The notes: generated by a model not told the origin, from the letters alone. Shown: positions 1 through 5,987, counted from the first letter of the stretch. The stretch is 8,117 nt of DNA from Alphaproteobacteria bacterium (GCA_020050695.1 JAGVKI010000315.1:1-8117), one strand, 5' to 3'. Program-made: numbers and translations.

Positions 1-49
1 GGTGGCGGTTATAGCTGACGGTGAGGTTATCGAGGGTAACAGATGTCAT
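1..49 (-). CDS. znuC: ZnuC-like metal ABC transporter ATP-binding protein (N-terminal 16 codons only)
   Basis: Only the first 16 codons lie in the window, reading MTSVTLDNLTVSYNRH on the minus strand; the gene continues beyond base 1. The stretch LDNLTVSYNRH is what is normally seen at the first beta strand and A-loop (aromatic Tyr) of ABC ATPases. The Arg-His after the Tyr is typical of the zinc/manganese importer ATPase ZnuC. The ATG overlaps the stop codon of the 34-aa ORF upstream (ATGA), and an AAAGG lies about 12 nt before the start, so translational coupling is likely. Position directly downstream of zur, under a Zur operator, supports a role as the ATPase of a high-affinity zinc importer. 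Walker motifs are outside the window, so the family is inferred from a short match plus context. No ZnuB or ZnuA is visible here. Confidence 0.6.
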   Translation of the reverse strand, partial: MTSVTLDNLTVSYNRH

Positions 50-150
50 GCGGCTGGTATGCCTTTCATGGCCCAGAATGCCAGGCACCAGAGCATAAAA
101 ATAACCATGCTTGCCAGGCTCAGGCGTTTAGTGGCGCTCCAGTAAAACAT
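46..150 (-). CDS. 34-aa single-span small membrane protein, unrecognised, in the zinc operon
   Basis: A short open frame fills the gap between zur and the znuC-like gene. It encodes 34 residues. A basic patch (Lys8-Arg9) is followed by a hydrophobic, aromatic-rich stretch at about residues 11-29 (with SMVIFMLWCLAFWAM), then a short KGIPAA end. That reads as one membrane helix, with the N terminus predicted inside by the positive-inside rule. The ATG is 3 nt after the zur stop codon, with AAGG about 11 nt before it inside the end of zur. The TGA overlaps the znuC ATG. This head-to-tail packing without wasted bases argues that it is translated, or at least serves as a coupling ORF. I do not recognise the family. 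It could be an accessory subunit of the zinc importer, or a chance ORF; conservation is untested. Confidence 0.42.
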   Translation of the reverse strand: MFYWSATKRLSLASMVIFMLWCLAFWAMKGIPAA

Positions 151-153
151 GCG

Positions 154-570
154 TCATGCCGCCTTGTGTTCGCATTGCTGGCACAGGCCGAGCAGTTCGA
201 GCATTTCGCGTTCGATATGAAATTTCAGCTTATTGCTGAGTTCGCGAATCATGTCGCTTAAGCGGTGGTCGTGAATTTCCGTAACGCTTCCGCAGCCACG
301 GCACACGGCAAACTGCGCGGCGTGGTTATGGTTGTGGTCTTCTTCATCCTCGTCGTGGCAGGCGACAAAGGCGTTCAGGGATTCAATGCGGTGCACCATG
401 CCGCGTTCGGTCAGCGATTCAAGCGCGCGGTATACGGTAGGCGGCGCTTTGATGCCGTGGCGGCGCAGCTTGTCGAGAATCTCATAGGCAGATAAAGGCT
501 TTTCGCTCTTGCTCAGCAGATCGAATACCTTGCGGCTATGCGGGGACAGTTCCGTGGATTTGGTGCGCAT
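154..570 (-). CDS. zur: Zinc uptake regulator Zur (Fur family)
   Basis: A 138-residue Fur-family repressor, of usual length. An N-terminal winged helix covers about residues 8-65; the recognition helix region reads APPTVYRALESLTERG (42-57). The HRIESLNAFVAC segment (60-71) is characteristic of Zur rather than Fur. The C-terminal dimerisation domain carries the two structural zinc CxxC pairs, Cys90/Cys93 and Cys130/Cys133. Cys71 and the His/Glu-rich loop (72-83, HDEDEEDHNHNH) lie where regulatory zinc ligands are expected. Zinc-loaded Zur is known to repress zinc importers by binding AT-rich palindromes; such a palindrome is at 1718-1736 in front of this operon, implying autoregulation. Start: AGGATAAGAT precedes the ATG and overlaps the stop of the His-rich gene 3 nt upstream, so the two are translationally linked. 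The acidic/His loop is longer than in many Zur proteins. Confidence 0.9.
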   Translation of the reverse strand: MRTKSTELSPHSRKVFDLLSKSEKPLSAYEILDKLRRHGIKAPPTVYRALESLTERGMVHRIESLNAFVACHDEDEEDHNHNHAAQFAVCRGCGSVTEIHDHRLSDMIRELSNKLKFHIEREMLELLGLCQQCEHKAA

Positions 571-573
571 ATC

Positions 574-1677
574 TTATCCTAGTGTTTTGCCTGGTGTTGG
601 TTGGTCCTGTTTGACTTTATCCGTCCAGTTGGATTCGGTGAGGCCTTCCTTGGCCGCCATGCGGTCTACGTCTTCGCTGGTGATGCCGGCAGCGCCGCCG
701 ACTACTTTGGTCAGCGGCAGGAAAATATTCTTGCTGGTATACTGGTCCCATTTGCGCGCGCTTTGCGGTGCAAAGGCGCGGCCTGTAACGACCAGGGCAG
801 CACTGATGGTAGCGCCCGTTGCCTTGGCGGCAGCAAGATGTGCCAGCGGCGCGGTGTTACCCAGGTAGCGCTGGGTAGCCAGGTTGAGGGCGATGGAAGA
901 TGCCGTCCACACCACGGCCTGCGGCAGGTGGCGCACTTCATGTTCGTAGATGGCGTTTTCTTTATCTTTAACTGCCTTTGAATCCGGCGCCATATTATTT
1001 TCGCTGGCCCATGAACGCGCGGAGAAACGCGCGCCCATACGAAAGGCGCCGCCGAGCACTGGCTCTACCACATTGCGCAGCTTTTCCATGAAGTCGGGCG
1101 CATAACGCTGGAAAGCGATAGTGACAGGCACCGCGCCGAAATCACCGACGAATTCACCAATGATCCATTGCTTTAAATGGCTTTTGGGGGCGACAGGGCA
1201 GTGAGCATGATCATGGGAGGCGTGATCATGTGCATGGTCATGGGTATGCGTGTCGACAGGCGGCAGCGGGTCAGTACCATGATGCTGGTGGCCGTCATGG
1301 TCATGATCGTGACCAACGCTGGTGCAGGTGAAATTACCCGGCTTATGGTGATTGCAGCCGGGGCCGTGAACATGGCCGTGATCATCATGATTGCCGCCGC
1401 CTATCTGCGGCAAGCTAATAACATGCTTATGATCACAGTCCGGGCCGTGCACATGACCATCGCTGTGGTCATGGCCGCAACCTATGGAAATGCGCTTGCC
1501 TAAATATTCCTGTGTCCAGTTGCCGACATACGGGTCGATGAAATCGGTAAGCGTGCATGCGAGTGCGTGATTGATGGTATAGGCAACGTCTTCGGCGCGC
1601 TGCTCACTGGTTTTATGAGCTTCGTAATCCTTTGCGGATTCTTTTGTCGGTTTTGGAGTAACGTTTTTGTCGTTCAT
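574..1677 (-). CDS. His-rich putative zinc-binding protein, first gene of the Zur operon
   Basis: I do not recognise a named family for this 367-residue protein. Residues 1-66 are polar and then mixed helical, with no signal peptide. Residues 67-160 form a metal-binding block holding 26 His and 5 Cys (67, 81, 108, 118, 160) among many Asp and Gly. A degenerate internal repeat reads [12 protein letters not shown] (74-85) and [12 protein letters not shown] (101-112); later runs are [11 protein letters not shown] and [16 protein letters not shown]. Residues 166-367 look like an ordinary folded domain, with two moderately hydrophobic stretches at about 252-268 and 281-299 that could associate with or cross the membrane. 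It is followed by zur after 3 nt and preceded by a Zur operator, so it should be made under zinc starvation. A cytoplasmic zinc store, buffer or handover protein is an inference. It has no Walker A motif, so it is not a CobW/COG0523 GTPase, and it lacks the exported form expected of ZnuA. Confidence 0.8.
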   Translation of the reverse strand: MNDKNVTPKPTKESAKDYEAHKTSEQRAEDVAYTINHALACTLTDFIDPYVGNWTQEYLGKRISIGCGHDHSDGHVHGPDCDHKHVISLPQIGGGNHDDHGHVHGPGCNHHKPGNFTCTSVGHDHDHDGHQHHGTDPLPPVDTHTHDHAHDHASHDHAHCPVAPKSHLKQWIIGEFVGDFGAVPVTIAFQRYAPDFMEKLRNVVEPVLGGAFRMGARFSARSWASENNMAPDSKAVKDKENAIYEHEVRHLPQAVVWTASSIALNLATQRYLGNTAPLAHLAAAKATGATISAALVVTGRAFAPQSARKWDQYTSKNIFLPLTKVVGGAAGITSEDVDRMAAKEGLTESNWTDKVKQDQPTPGKTLG

Positions 1678-1712
1678 TTCGGCGCAAAGAGTTTATGAGT
1701 CGGGGTGCTGTT

Positions 1713-1741
1713 TTATTAATGTTATAACATAACATTTGCAA
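1713..1741 (-). promoter_or_regulatory. Predicted sigma70-type promoter of the zinc operon
   Basis: On the minus strand, TTGCAA (1736-1741) and TAATAA (1713-1718) are separated by 17 bp. Both are only partial matches to consensus. The Zur palindrome occupies almost exactly the spacer, so bound Zur would block polymerase. A TATAAC hexamer inside the palindrome is an alternative -10 but lacks a good -35. Confidence 0.4.
1718..1736. promoter_or_regulatory. Zur operator (zinc box) palindrome
   Basis: The sequence AATGTTATAACATAACATT is a perfect 8-bp inverted repeat around a 3-nt centre (AAC). The core TGTTAT-N3-ATAACA has the same half-sites and spacing as the well-known proteobacterial Zur box (TGTTATANTATAACA). 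It sits 41 bp upstream of the His-rich gene start and overlaps that operon's predicted promoter. It is also 14 bp upstream of the -35 of the divergent ABC transporter gene. Presence of zur in the downstream operon makes the assignment strong. Confidence 0.88.
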
Positions 1742-1749
1742 GCCTTTCT

Positions 1750-1779
1750 TTGACAGTCATGCAAGAGCAGGCTAATTAT
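1750..1779 (+). promoter_or_regulatory. Predicted promoter of the divergent ABC transporter gene
   Basis: A perfect -35 hexamer TTGACA (1750-1755) is followed after 18 bp by AATTAT (1774-1779, 4 of 6 consensus bases). Transcription would start near 1786, about 30 nt before the ABC transporter ATG. The Zur palindrome lies just upstream of this -35. Confidence 0.5.
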
Positions 1780-1814
1780 TACGCCTACCCACCAGCGAAG
1801 GCCATTTCCACATT

Positions 1815-3497
1815 ATGCATCAAATACGGCAATTTCTTAAGGAATGCTGGACACTTGCGCGCCCTTACTGGGTGTCCGAAGAGCGTCACGGCGCGCGTTT
1901 GCTGCTTGCGGTGATTATCGGGATGAATCTGGGTGAAGTATACATCAGCGTATTGTTTAATAAGTGGAATAATGATTTTTACAATTCGCTGCAAACGGTG
2001 AACAAGGATGCGTTCATCGATGCGCTCATACGTTTTACCTATCTGGCATTTATTTACATCGTGGTGGCTGTGTATAAGGCCTATTTAAACCAGATGCTGC
2101 GCCTGAAATGGCGCCGCTGGATGACAAACAAGTGGCTGGCGCGCTGGCTTGACCGCCAGCATTATTACCGCATGGAAGTGCTTGGCTCATCTGCGGACAA
2201 CCCCGACCAGCGTATCAGCGAAGATGTTGAACAGTTTATCCAGTTGAGCCTGGGGCTGACGCTGGGAATGCTAAGTTCCATTGTAACGCTGATTTCCTTC
2301 GTGAGTATTTTGTGGGGGCTTTCCGGTTCACTGGAGATTCCATTATTCGGCTGGAGCATTTCGATTCCCGGTTACATGGTCTGGGTAGCGATCATTTACG
2401 CGGCTGTGGGTACATGGCTTACCATGAAAATTGGCCGCCCGCTGATTCGCCTCAATTTTGAGCAGCAGCGCTATGAAGCTGATTTCCGTTTTGGCCTGGT
2501 ACGCCTGCGCGAAAATAGCGAGAGCATTGCCTTCTACCATGGCGAAGTCCGCGAGCAGGCGGGGCTGATGGAGCGCTTCTCCTCGGTAGTGGATAATTTC
2601 TGGAAAATCATCAAACGCCAGAAAACACTGACCTGGTTTACCGCAGGCTATAACCAGATTGCGACCATTTTCCCTATCCTGGTAGCGTCGCCACGTTTTT
2701 TTGCAGGACAGATTCAACTCGGCGGGTTGATGCAAATATCCTCAGCGTTTGGCCATGTGCAAAGCGCGCTTTCGTATTTGATTGATGTCTATAACAGCCT
2801 GGCAACCTGGAATGCGGTGGTGCAGCGCCTTTGCGGCTTTGATGACAGCATGAAAAAAGCGGACGCTACCTTGCTGCCACGTCCTGAACTGACCATGGAG
2901 CGCGGCAGTGATGCGGTTTTAGCCAGTGGGCTCGATATTCGCCTGCCAAACGGCCAAAAGCTGCTTACTGGCATTGACCTGACTATCGCGCCGGGACAGT
3001 CGCTGCTTATTACAGGGGCATCGGGTTCTGGCAAAAGTACCTTGCTGCGCTGCCTTGCGGGGCTCTGGCCGTTTATGGACGGAAAGCTGCACCTGCCGGA
3101 TGAAAAGCGCATGATGTTCATACCGCAAAAGCCCTACCTGCCGTTGGGCACGCTGCGCCAGGCCATGTATTACCCGCAGCCTCCTAAATGGAATGACAGC
3201 CGACTTGCGGGTATCATGGAGGCGTGCAAGCTGGAGCATCTGATTGAAAAGCTTGATGAAATTTCTACCTGGTCACAGATACTCTCACTGGGGGAACAGC
3301 AGCGTGTGGCATTTGCGCGGGTGTTGCTGGCGCGTCCGGCGTTCATTTTCCTGGATGAGGCGACCTCTGCCCTGGATGAACCGACGGAGACCCGCCTGTA
3401 TACGCTCATTAAGGGCGAGTTGCCAGGTTCTGCACTTATCAGCGTGGGGCACCGCCCAGCCCTTAAAAACTTCCATGATATTGAAAAATCAGTATAA
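1815..3497 (+). CDS. Fused permease/ATPase ABC transporter, YddA/SbmA-BacA-like (ABC_membrane_2)
   Basis: A 560-residue half-transporter, matching the usual length of the YddA-type family. The N-terminal membrane domain has about six hydrophobic spans (near residues 27-48, 68-90, 143-168, 184-206, 275-297, 305-327). It includes NPDQRISED (129-137), a hallmark of the ABC_membrane_2 and SbmA/BacA families. The C-terminal ATPase has Walker A GASGSGKST (401-409), Q-loop Gln438, signature LSLGEQQR (490-497, a variant of LSGGQ), Walker B FIFLDE (510-515), D-loop SALD (518-521) and H-loop His546. It should act as a homodimer in the inner membrane. Relatives move peptides, very long fatty acyl groups or cobalamin; the substrate cannot be told from sequence. 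The ribosome site is weak (GAAGG 13 nt before ATG). The end, about ten residues after the H-loop region, is shorter than in many relatives. It diverges from the zinc operon, so shared zinc control is possible but unproven. Confidence 0.88.
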   Translation: MHQIRQFLKECWTLARPYWVSEERHGARLLLAVIIGMNLGEVYISVLFNKWNNDFYNSLQTVNKDAFIDALIRFTYLAFIYIVVAVYKAYLNQMLRLKWRRWMTNKWLARWLDRQHYYRMEVLGSSADNPDQRISEDVEQFIQLSLGLTLGMLSSIVTLISFVSILWGLSGSLEIPLFGWSISIPGYMVWVAIIYAAVGTWLTMKIGRPLIRLNFEQQRYEADFRFGLVRLRENSESIAFYHGEVREQAGLMERFSSVVDNFWKIIKRQKTLTWFTAGYNQIATIFPILVASPRFFAGQIQLGGLMQISSAFGHVQSALSYLIDVYNSLATWNAVVQRLCGFDDSMKKADATLLPRPELTMERGSDAVLASGLDIRLPNGQKLLTGIDLTIAPGQSLLITGASGSGKSTLLRCLAGLWPFMDGKLHLPDEKRMMFIPQKPYLPLGTLRQAMYYPQPPKWNDSRLAGIMEACKLEHLIEKLDEISTWSQILSLGEQQRVAFARVLLARPAFIFLDEATSALDEPTETRLYTLIKGELPGSALISVGHRPALKNFHDIEKSV

Positions 3498-3518
3498 AAT
3501 ATTGAATGGCGCAGCCAG

Positions 3519-3533
3519 GCCAGCTTTGCTGGC
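3519..3533 (+). repeat. Small perfect hairpin downstream of the ABC transporter gene
   Basis: GCCAGC-TTT-GCTGGC forms a 6-bp stem 22 nt after the stop codon. No T tract follows, so it is a weak candidate for transcript 3'-end formation. No other terminator is visible between this gene and the cold-shock gene promoter. Confidence 0.3.
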
Positions 3534-3544
3534 ATGAATAGCCC

Positions 3545-3573
3545 TTGCGGCATAGCCTGATTCGTGGTAAAAT
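3545..3573 (+). promoter_or_regulatory. Predicted promoter of the cold-shock gene
   Basis: TTGCGG (3545-3550) and TAAAAT (3568-3573, five of six consensus bases) are spaced by 17 bp. Transcription would begin near 3580, giving a leader of about 230 nt, in keeping with the long leaders known for cold-shock mRNAs. A weak inverted repeat, GTGTGA/TTACAC (3578-3583 and 3592-3597), lies at the expected start site. Confidence 0.45.
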
Positions 3574-3579
3574 CCCGGT

Positions 3580-3812
3580 GTGAATTTAGTATTACACTCT
3601 TTCCATGACACCAAGCTGTCCCGCTAATCCGGTTACAGCGGCTGCACCAATACCGCAGTTAGGACCTTGCTTTAAGCTGTTTCTTTGACGTGACGTATGG
3701 CCGAGAGTTTTCCAGCCATACCTACGTTTGTATGGTGGAGTTACAAAACTTCATACAAGCGCACGGCGCCGTTGCCGTACGCGTAAACGCCATACACTAA
3801 AAGGAGACTTCT
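3580..3812 (+). promoter_or_regulatory. Long structured 5' leader of the cold-shock mRNA (possible RNA thermometer)
   Basis: This gene-free stretch holds complementary blocks that compete with each other. Block A GTATGGC (3695-3701) pairs with block B GCCATAC (3715-3721). B can instead pair with block C GTATGG (3730-3735). C lies within CGTTTGTATG (3725-3734), which pairs over 10 bp, including one G-U, with CATACAAGCG (3752-3761). A second copy of B, GCCATAC (3789-3795), ends 6 nt before the AAGGAG ribosome site (3801-3806) and could also pair with A or C. A smaller stem is ACGGC/GCCGT (3763-3767 and 3774-3778). UUUGACGU (3684-3691) resembles part of the enterobacterial cold box. The competing pairings are seen directly; temperature sensing is inferred from the downstream gene family. 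Confidence 0.45.
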
Positions 3813-4022
3813 ATGGCTACTGGTATCGTTAAATGGTTTAATACCACCAAAGGTTACGGCTTCATTACCCCTGACCAGGGCGGCAGCGACGTGTTCGTAC
3901 ACATCAGCGCGCTGGAACGTGCAGGCCTTTCCAATCTGAATGAAGGCCAAAAAGTCAGCTACGAACTTGCTACCAACAAAGGCAAGACGTCGGCTGCCAA
4001 CCTTAAGCTGGTTGCGGCATAA
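3813..4022 (+). CDS. CspA-family cold-shock protein (single cold-shock domain)
   Basis: A 69-residue single-domain cold-shock protein of normal length. It starts [10 protein letters not shown] and carries both nucleic-acid-binding motifs, RNP1 KGYGFI (13-18) and RNP2 VFVHI (27-31), with the exposed aromatic residues Trp8, Phe9, Tyr15, Phe17, Phe28 and His30 in place. The family binds single-stranded RNA/DNA in the cytoplasm and melts mRNA secondary structure, often after temperature downshift or in stationary phase. A strong ribosome site AAGGAG lies 6 nt before the ATG. A long structured leader precedes it and an RNA helicase gene follows on the same strand. Just after the stop, AACGCC/GGCGTT (4021-4026 and 4044-4049) can form a hairpin. 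Which paralogue (CspA, CspD and so on) cannot be decided. Confidence 0.93.
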   Translation: MATGIVKWFNTTKGYGFITPDQGGSDVFVHISALERAGLSNLNEGQKVSYELATNKGKTSAANLKLVAA

Positions 4023-4076
4023 CGCCCCAAACCGCCGGGACATGGCGTTCTGGCTATATAGAAATGCAAGCTTAAA

Positions 4077-4104
4077 GGCAGTGCTTTTAAAATAAAGCAC
4101 TGCC
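4077..4104 (+). terminator. Strong hairpin between the cold-shock gene and the helicase gene, no U tract
   Basis: GGCAGTGCTTT and AAAGCACTGCC form a perfect 11-bp stem around a 6-nt loop (TAAAAT). The following bases are CTTCGCGC, so it lacks the U run of a standard intrinsic terminator. It may be a leaky terminator, an mRNA 3'-end stabiliser for the cold-shock transcript, or a processing site. It ends 24 nt before the helicase ATG. Confidence 0.5.
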
Positions 4105-4128
4105 CTTCGCGCTGCATGTGAGAAAAAT

Positions 4129-5496
4129 ATGTCTACATTTGAAGGCTTTGAGCTTCCATCTAAACTGATGGAATCCCTTGAACGCGTAAAGTACACTTCG
4201 CCTACACCTATTCAGGCCCAGGCGATTCCTCTTATTATGCAGGGCAGGGACGTCCTTGGTTCTGCAGCTACGGGTACCGGTAAGACCGGCGCCTTTTCGA
4301 TTCCGATGATTGCACGAATCCTTGCTTCGCCACGCGGCGCAGCACTGGTTCTCACCCCTACACGCGAACTCGCGGCGCAGGTGATGAGCGTAATCAACGA
4401 CCTGCTGGGCAAGCGCAGCTTTATTCCGACTGCCCTGCTGATTGGTGGTGATTCCATGGTGAAGCAGTGCGCAGCACTGCGCATGCGTCCACGTATTATC
4501 GTGGGTACGCCTGGCCGTATCAATGACCATCTGGAACGCGGCAACCTCATCCTGCACGATGTAAACTACCTCGTACTGGATGAAACCGACCGTATGCTTG
4601 ATATGGGCTTTGGCGTCCAGATCGACCGTATCCTGAAGTTCCTGCCGCCTGCTCGCCAGACGGTCATGTTTTCGGCTACCCTGCCGGATGCGATCATCAA
4701 GATGTCTTCGCGTTATCTGAAGCAGCCTGAACGTGTTGCGGTGGATGTGAATTCCAAACCGCACATCAATATCCAGCAGGAAGTAATCAAGCTGGCTAGC
4801 GGTGAAAAATACGACGAACTGGTTAATCAGATCAAAACCCGTGAAGGTTCGATCATCGTGTTTGTGAAAACCAAACGTGGTGCAGACCGCATGGCTGACC
4901 GCCTCGACAAGCAAGGCCTGAAGGCAGACACCATTCATGGTGACCTGCATCAGCGCAAGCGCGAGAAGGTGATCCAGTCGTTCCGTGATCGTAAATTCCG
5001 CGTTCTCGTGGCAACCGATATTGCTGCACGTGGCCTTGATATTCCGCATATCGAGCACGTGATCAATTATGACCTGCCACAATGCCCGGAAGATTACATC
5101 CATCGCATTGGCCGTACTGCACGTAATGGTGCAGAAGGTGCTGCAATCTGCTTCGTTGCTCCTGAAGATGCGCTGCTCTGGCGCGATATTCAGAAGCTGC
5201 TGAACCCAGGCGAACCGCTTCCGCCGCTGCCTAAACGTTTTACGGGCGCTGGTAATGGTGGCTCCAAAGGTAATGGCAACAATAACCGCCGTCGCCGTAC
5301 TGGTGGCAGCAATGGCAAGTCGCAAGGCGGTCATCAGGCTTCTGGCCGTGATGGTCATGGCCCAAAGCGTGACGGCCAGCATTCTGATCACTCGTCGTCC
5401 GATGGGCAGCGTGGTGACAGTAATAACAACCGTCGCCGTCGTCGTCCTAGCGGTGGTCGCCCGTCTGCGGGTGCCCCACAAGCAGCGATTGCTTAA
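4129..5496 (+). CDS. rhlE: RhlE-type DEAD-box ATP-dependent RNA helicase (motif II is DETD)
   Basis: A 455-residue two-domain helicase plus tail. Visible motifs in order: Q motif with Phe7 and Gln29 (SPTPIQ); motif I AATGTGKT (46-53); Ia PTREL (77-81); GG (106-107); TPGR (127-130); motif II DETD (151-154) followed by RMLDMGF; motif III SAT (182-184); IV IIVFVKTK (242-249); V ATDIAARGLDI (295-305); VI HRIGRTAR (325-332). The DRMLDMGF context and the short core with a basic tail point to RhlE. The low-complexity tail (about 371-455) is rich in Gly, Asn, Ser, His and Arg, with two similar clusters NNNRRRR (384-390) and NNNRRRRR (432-439), suited to RNA binding. It probably remodels ribosomal or mRNA structure in the cytoplasm. 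A weak GTGAG lies 6 nt before the ATG. Following a cold-shock gene, it fits a cold-adaptation role. Confidence 0.92.
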   Translation: MSTFEGFELPSKLMESLERVKYTSPTPIQAQAIPLIMQGRDVLGSAATGTGKTGAFSIPMIARILASPRGAALVLTPTRELAAQVMSVINDLLGKRSFIPTALLIGGDSMVKQCAALRMRPRIIVGTPGRINDHLERGNLILHDVNYLVLDETDRMLDMGFGVQIDRILKFLPPARQTVMFSATLPDAIIKMSSRYLKQPERVAVDVNSKPHINIQQEVIKLASGEKYDELVNQIKTREGSIIVFVKTKRGADRMADRLDKQGLKADTIHGDLHQRKREKVIQSFRDRKFRVLVATDIAARGLDIPHIEHVINYDLPQCPEDYIHRIGRTARNGAEGAAICFVAPEDALLWRDIQKLLNPGEPLPPLPKRFTGAGNGGSKGNGNNNRRRRTGGSNGKSQGGHQASGRDGHGPKRDGQHSDHSSSDGQRGDSNNNRRRRRPSGGRPSAGAPQAAIA

Positions 5497-5525
5497 AACC
5501 CTCTAGGTTTTACGGCTTACGCATA

Positions 5526-5564
5526 AAAAAATACCCCGGTTGAAATTCAGCCGGGGTATTTTTT
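5526..5564. terminator. Bidirectional intrinsic terminator
   Basis: A6 TACCCCGG ... CCGGGGTA T6 forms a symmetric hairpin: an 8-bp core (TACCCCGG/CCGGGGTA), extended inward by TTG/CAG (one wobble) and flanked by A and T runs. It gives a U tract on either strand, so it ends the helicase transcript on the plus strand and the DUF465 gene transcript on the minus strand. Confidence 0.92.
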
Positions 5565-5601
5565 GTCGCTTAAACCAAGAAAGCGTCTAAAGGGGAACGT
5601 G

Positions 5602-5799
5602 TTACGAAGAAGCGTTATATTGCTTCTCATTCAGCATGATCATGTAATGTTGCATCTCTTGCTTTAAAGCCAGATTTTGCTTTTTGAGGTTGGTGATCAG
5701 CGCGAAGTCGGGCATCGGTCTAGCGGACTCCGTGGCTATCTGATTTTTCAATGAAGTGCGTTTTTCAGCAAGCGAAGTCAAGTGTGCTTGGATAGACAT
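5602..5799 (-). CDS. DUF465 / YdcH-like small helical protein
   Basis: A 65-residue protein starting MSIQAHLTSL. Its pattern is typical of DUF465 (YdcH): an N-terminal helix with LAEKRTSLKNQI, a Pro-containing turn ARPMPD (26-31), then a second helix ITNLKKQNLALKQEM (35-49). The family is an antiparallel helical hairpin of about 60-80 residues; its function is not established. I chose the ATG at 5797-5799 because AAGGA lies about 10 nt upstream and the DUF465 homology begins here. The frame stays open to an ATG at 5889, but the extra 30 residues would fall across the leader hairpin region and look unlike the family. It converges on the helicase gene and shares the bidirectional terminator. 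Confidence 0.82.
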   Translation of the reverse strand: MSIQAHLTSLAEKRTSLKNQIATESARPMPDFALITNLKKQNLALKQEMQHYMIMLNEKQYNASS

Positions 5800-5865
5800 A
5801 TTTTTCCAATCCTTTCCATACGAATGTGCGAAAACTTCTCTCCAGTAAACTGGCAGGAAGGCTTC

Positions 5866-5928
5866 AAAAAAAACCCGGCAGGGTATCAATGGGCGAAAGC
5901 CCGCAGTGTATTGATTTCCTGTATCGGG
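5866..5928 (-). terminator. Extended hairpin plus U8 in the DUF465 leader (attenuator or small-RNA terminator)
   Basis: Read on the minus strand, segments pair in nested order: CCCG/CGGG, CAGG/CCTG, ATCAAT/ATTGAT and GGGC/GCCC closed by a TTTC loop. That is 18 base pairs interrupted by small internal loops and one 7-nt bulge. Eight T residues follow immediately (plus-strand A run 5866-5873). This is the form of an intrinsic terminator, but it lies 67 nt before the DUF465 start codon and about 25 nt after a predicted transcription start. It could therefore attenuate the gene or end a separate small RNA. Confidence 0.55.
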
Positions 5929-5957
5929 GGAGCCAGAAATATACTGACTGTTTTTTA

Positions 5958-5987
5958 ATTATAGAAAGAACTTGACTTGCTGTTCAA
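5958..5987 (-). promoter_or_regulatory. Predicted minus-strand promoter for the DUF465 gene or a small RNA
   Basis: On the minus strand, TTGAAC (5982-5987) and a perfect TATAAT (5958-5963) are separated by 18 bp. Transcription would start near 5951, giving a leader of about 150 nt before the DUF465 ATG. It overlaps the plus-strand promoter at 5972-5999, so the two may compete for polymerase. Confidence 0.5.

Noticed and set aside
1177..1503. Open frames on the plus strand across the His-rich block
   Set aside because: They arise from repeated CAT/GAT-type codons of the His/Asp-rich gene read on the other strand, giving Met/Val/Ile-rich nonsense protein.
3559..3563. GANTC (CcrM methylation) site inside the cold-shock promoter spacer
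   Set aside because: GANTC is expected by chance roughly every 256 bases, so one copy at a promoter is not evidence of methylation control.
3685..3713. TTGACG (3685-3690) as the -35 of a second cold-shock gene promoter
   Set aside because: At the right spacing the -10 would be TTTTCC, which is not acceptable. The sequence is better viewed as part of the leader, perhaps a cold-box-like element.
4087..5481. Long open frame of 464 codons antisense to the RNA helicase gene
   Set aside because: The plus-strand frame has all helicase motifs in order. The minus-strand product is low complexity and has no recognisable domain, so it is a shadow caused by codon bias.
5255..5506. Low-complexity repeats in the helicase tail as a DNA repeat array
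   Set aside because: The repetition is loose and at the protein level (Asn/Arg/Gly clusters). There is no regular DNA unit or spacer, so it is not CRISPR or a tandem repeat.
5800..5889. Upstream ATG giving the DUF465 protein 30 more residues (MIPCRVFFEAF...)
   Set aside because: The start would lie in the leader hairpin and the added residues do not resemble the family. The ATG at 5799 has a good ribosome site and matches the family N-terminus.
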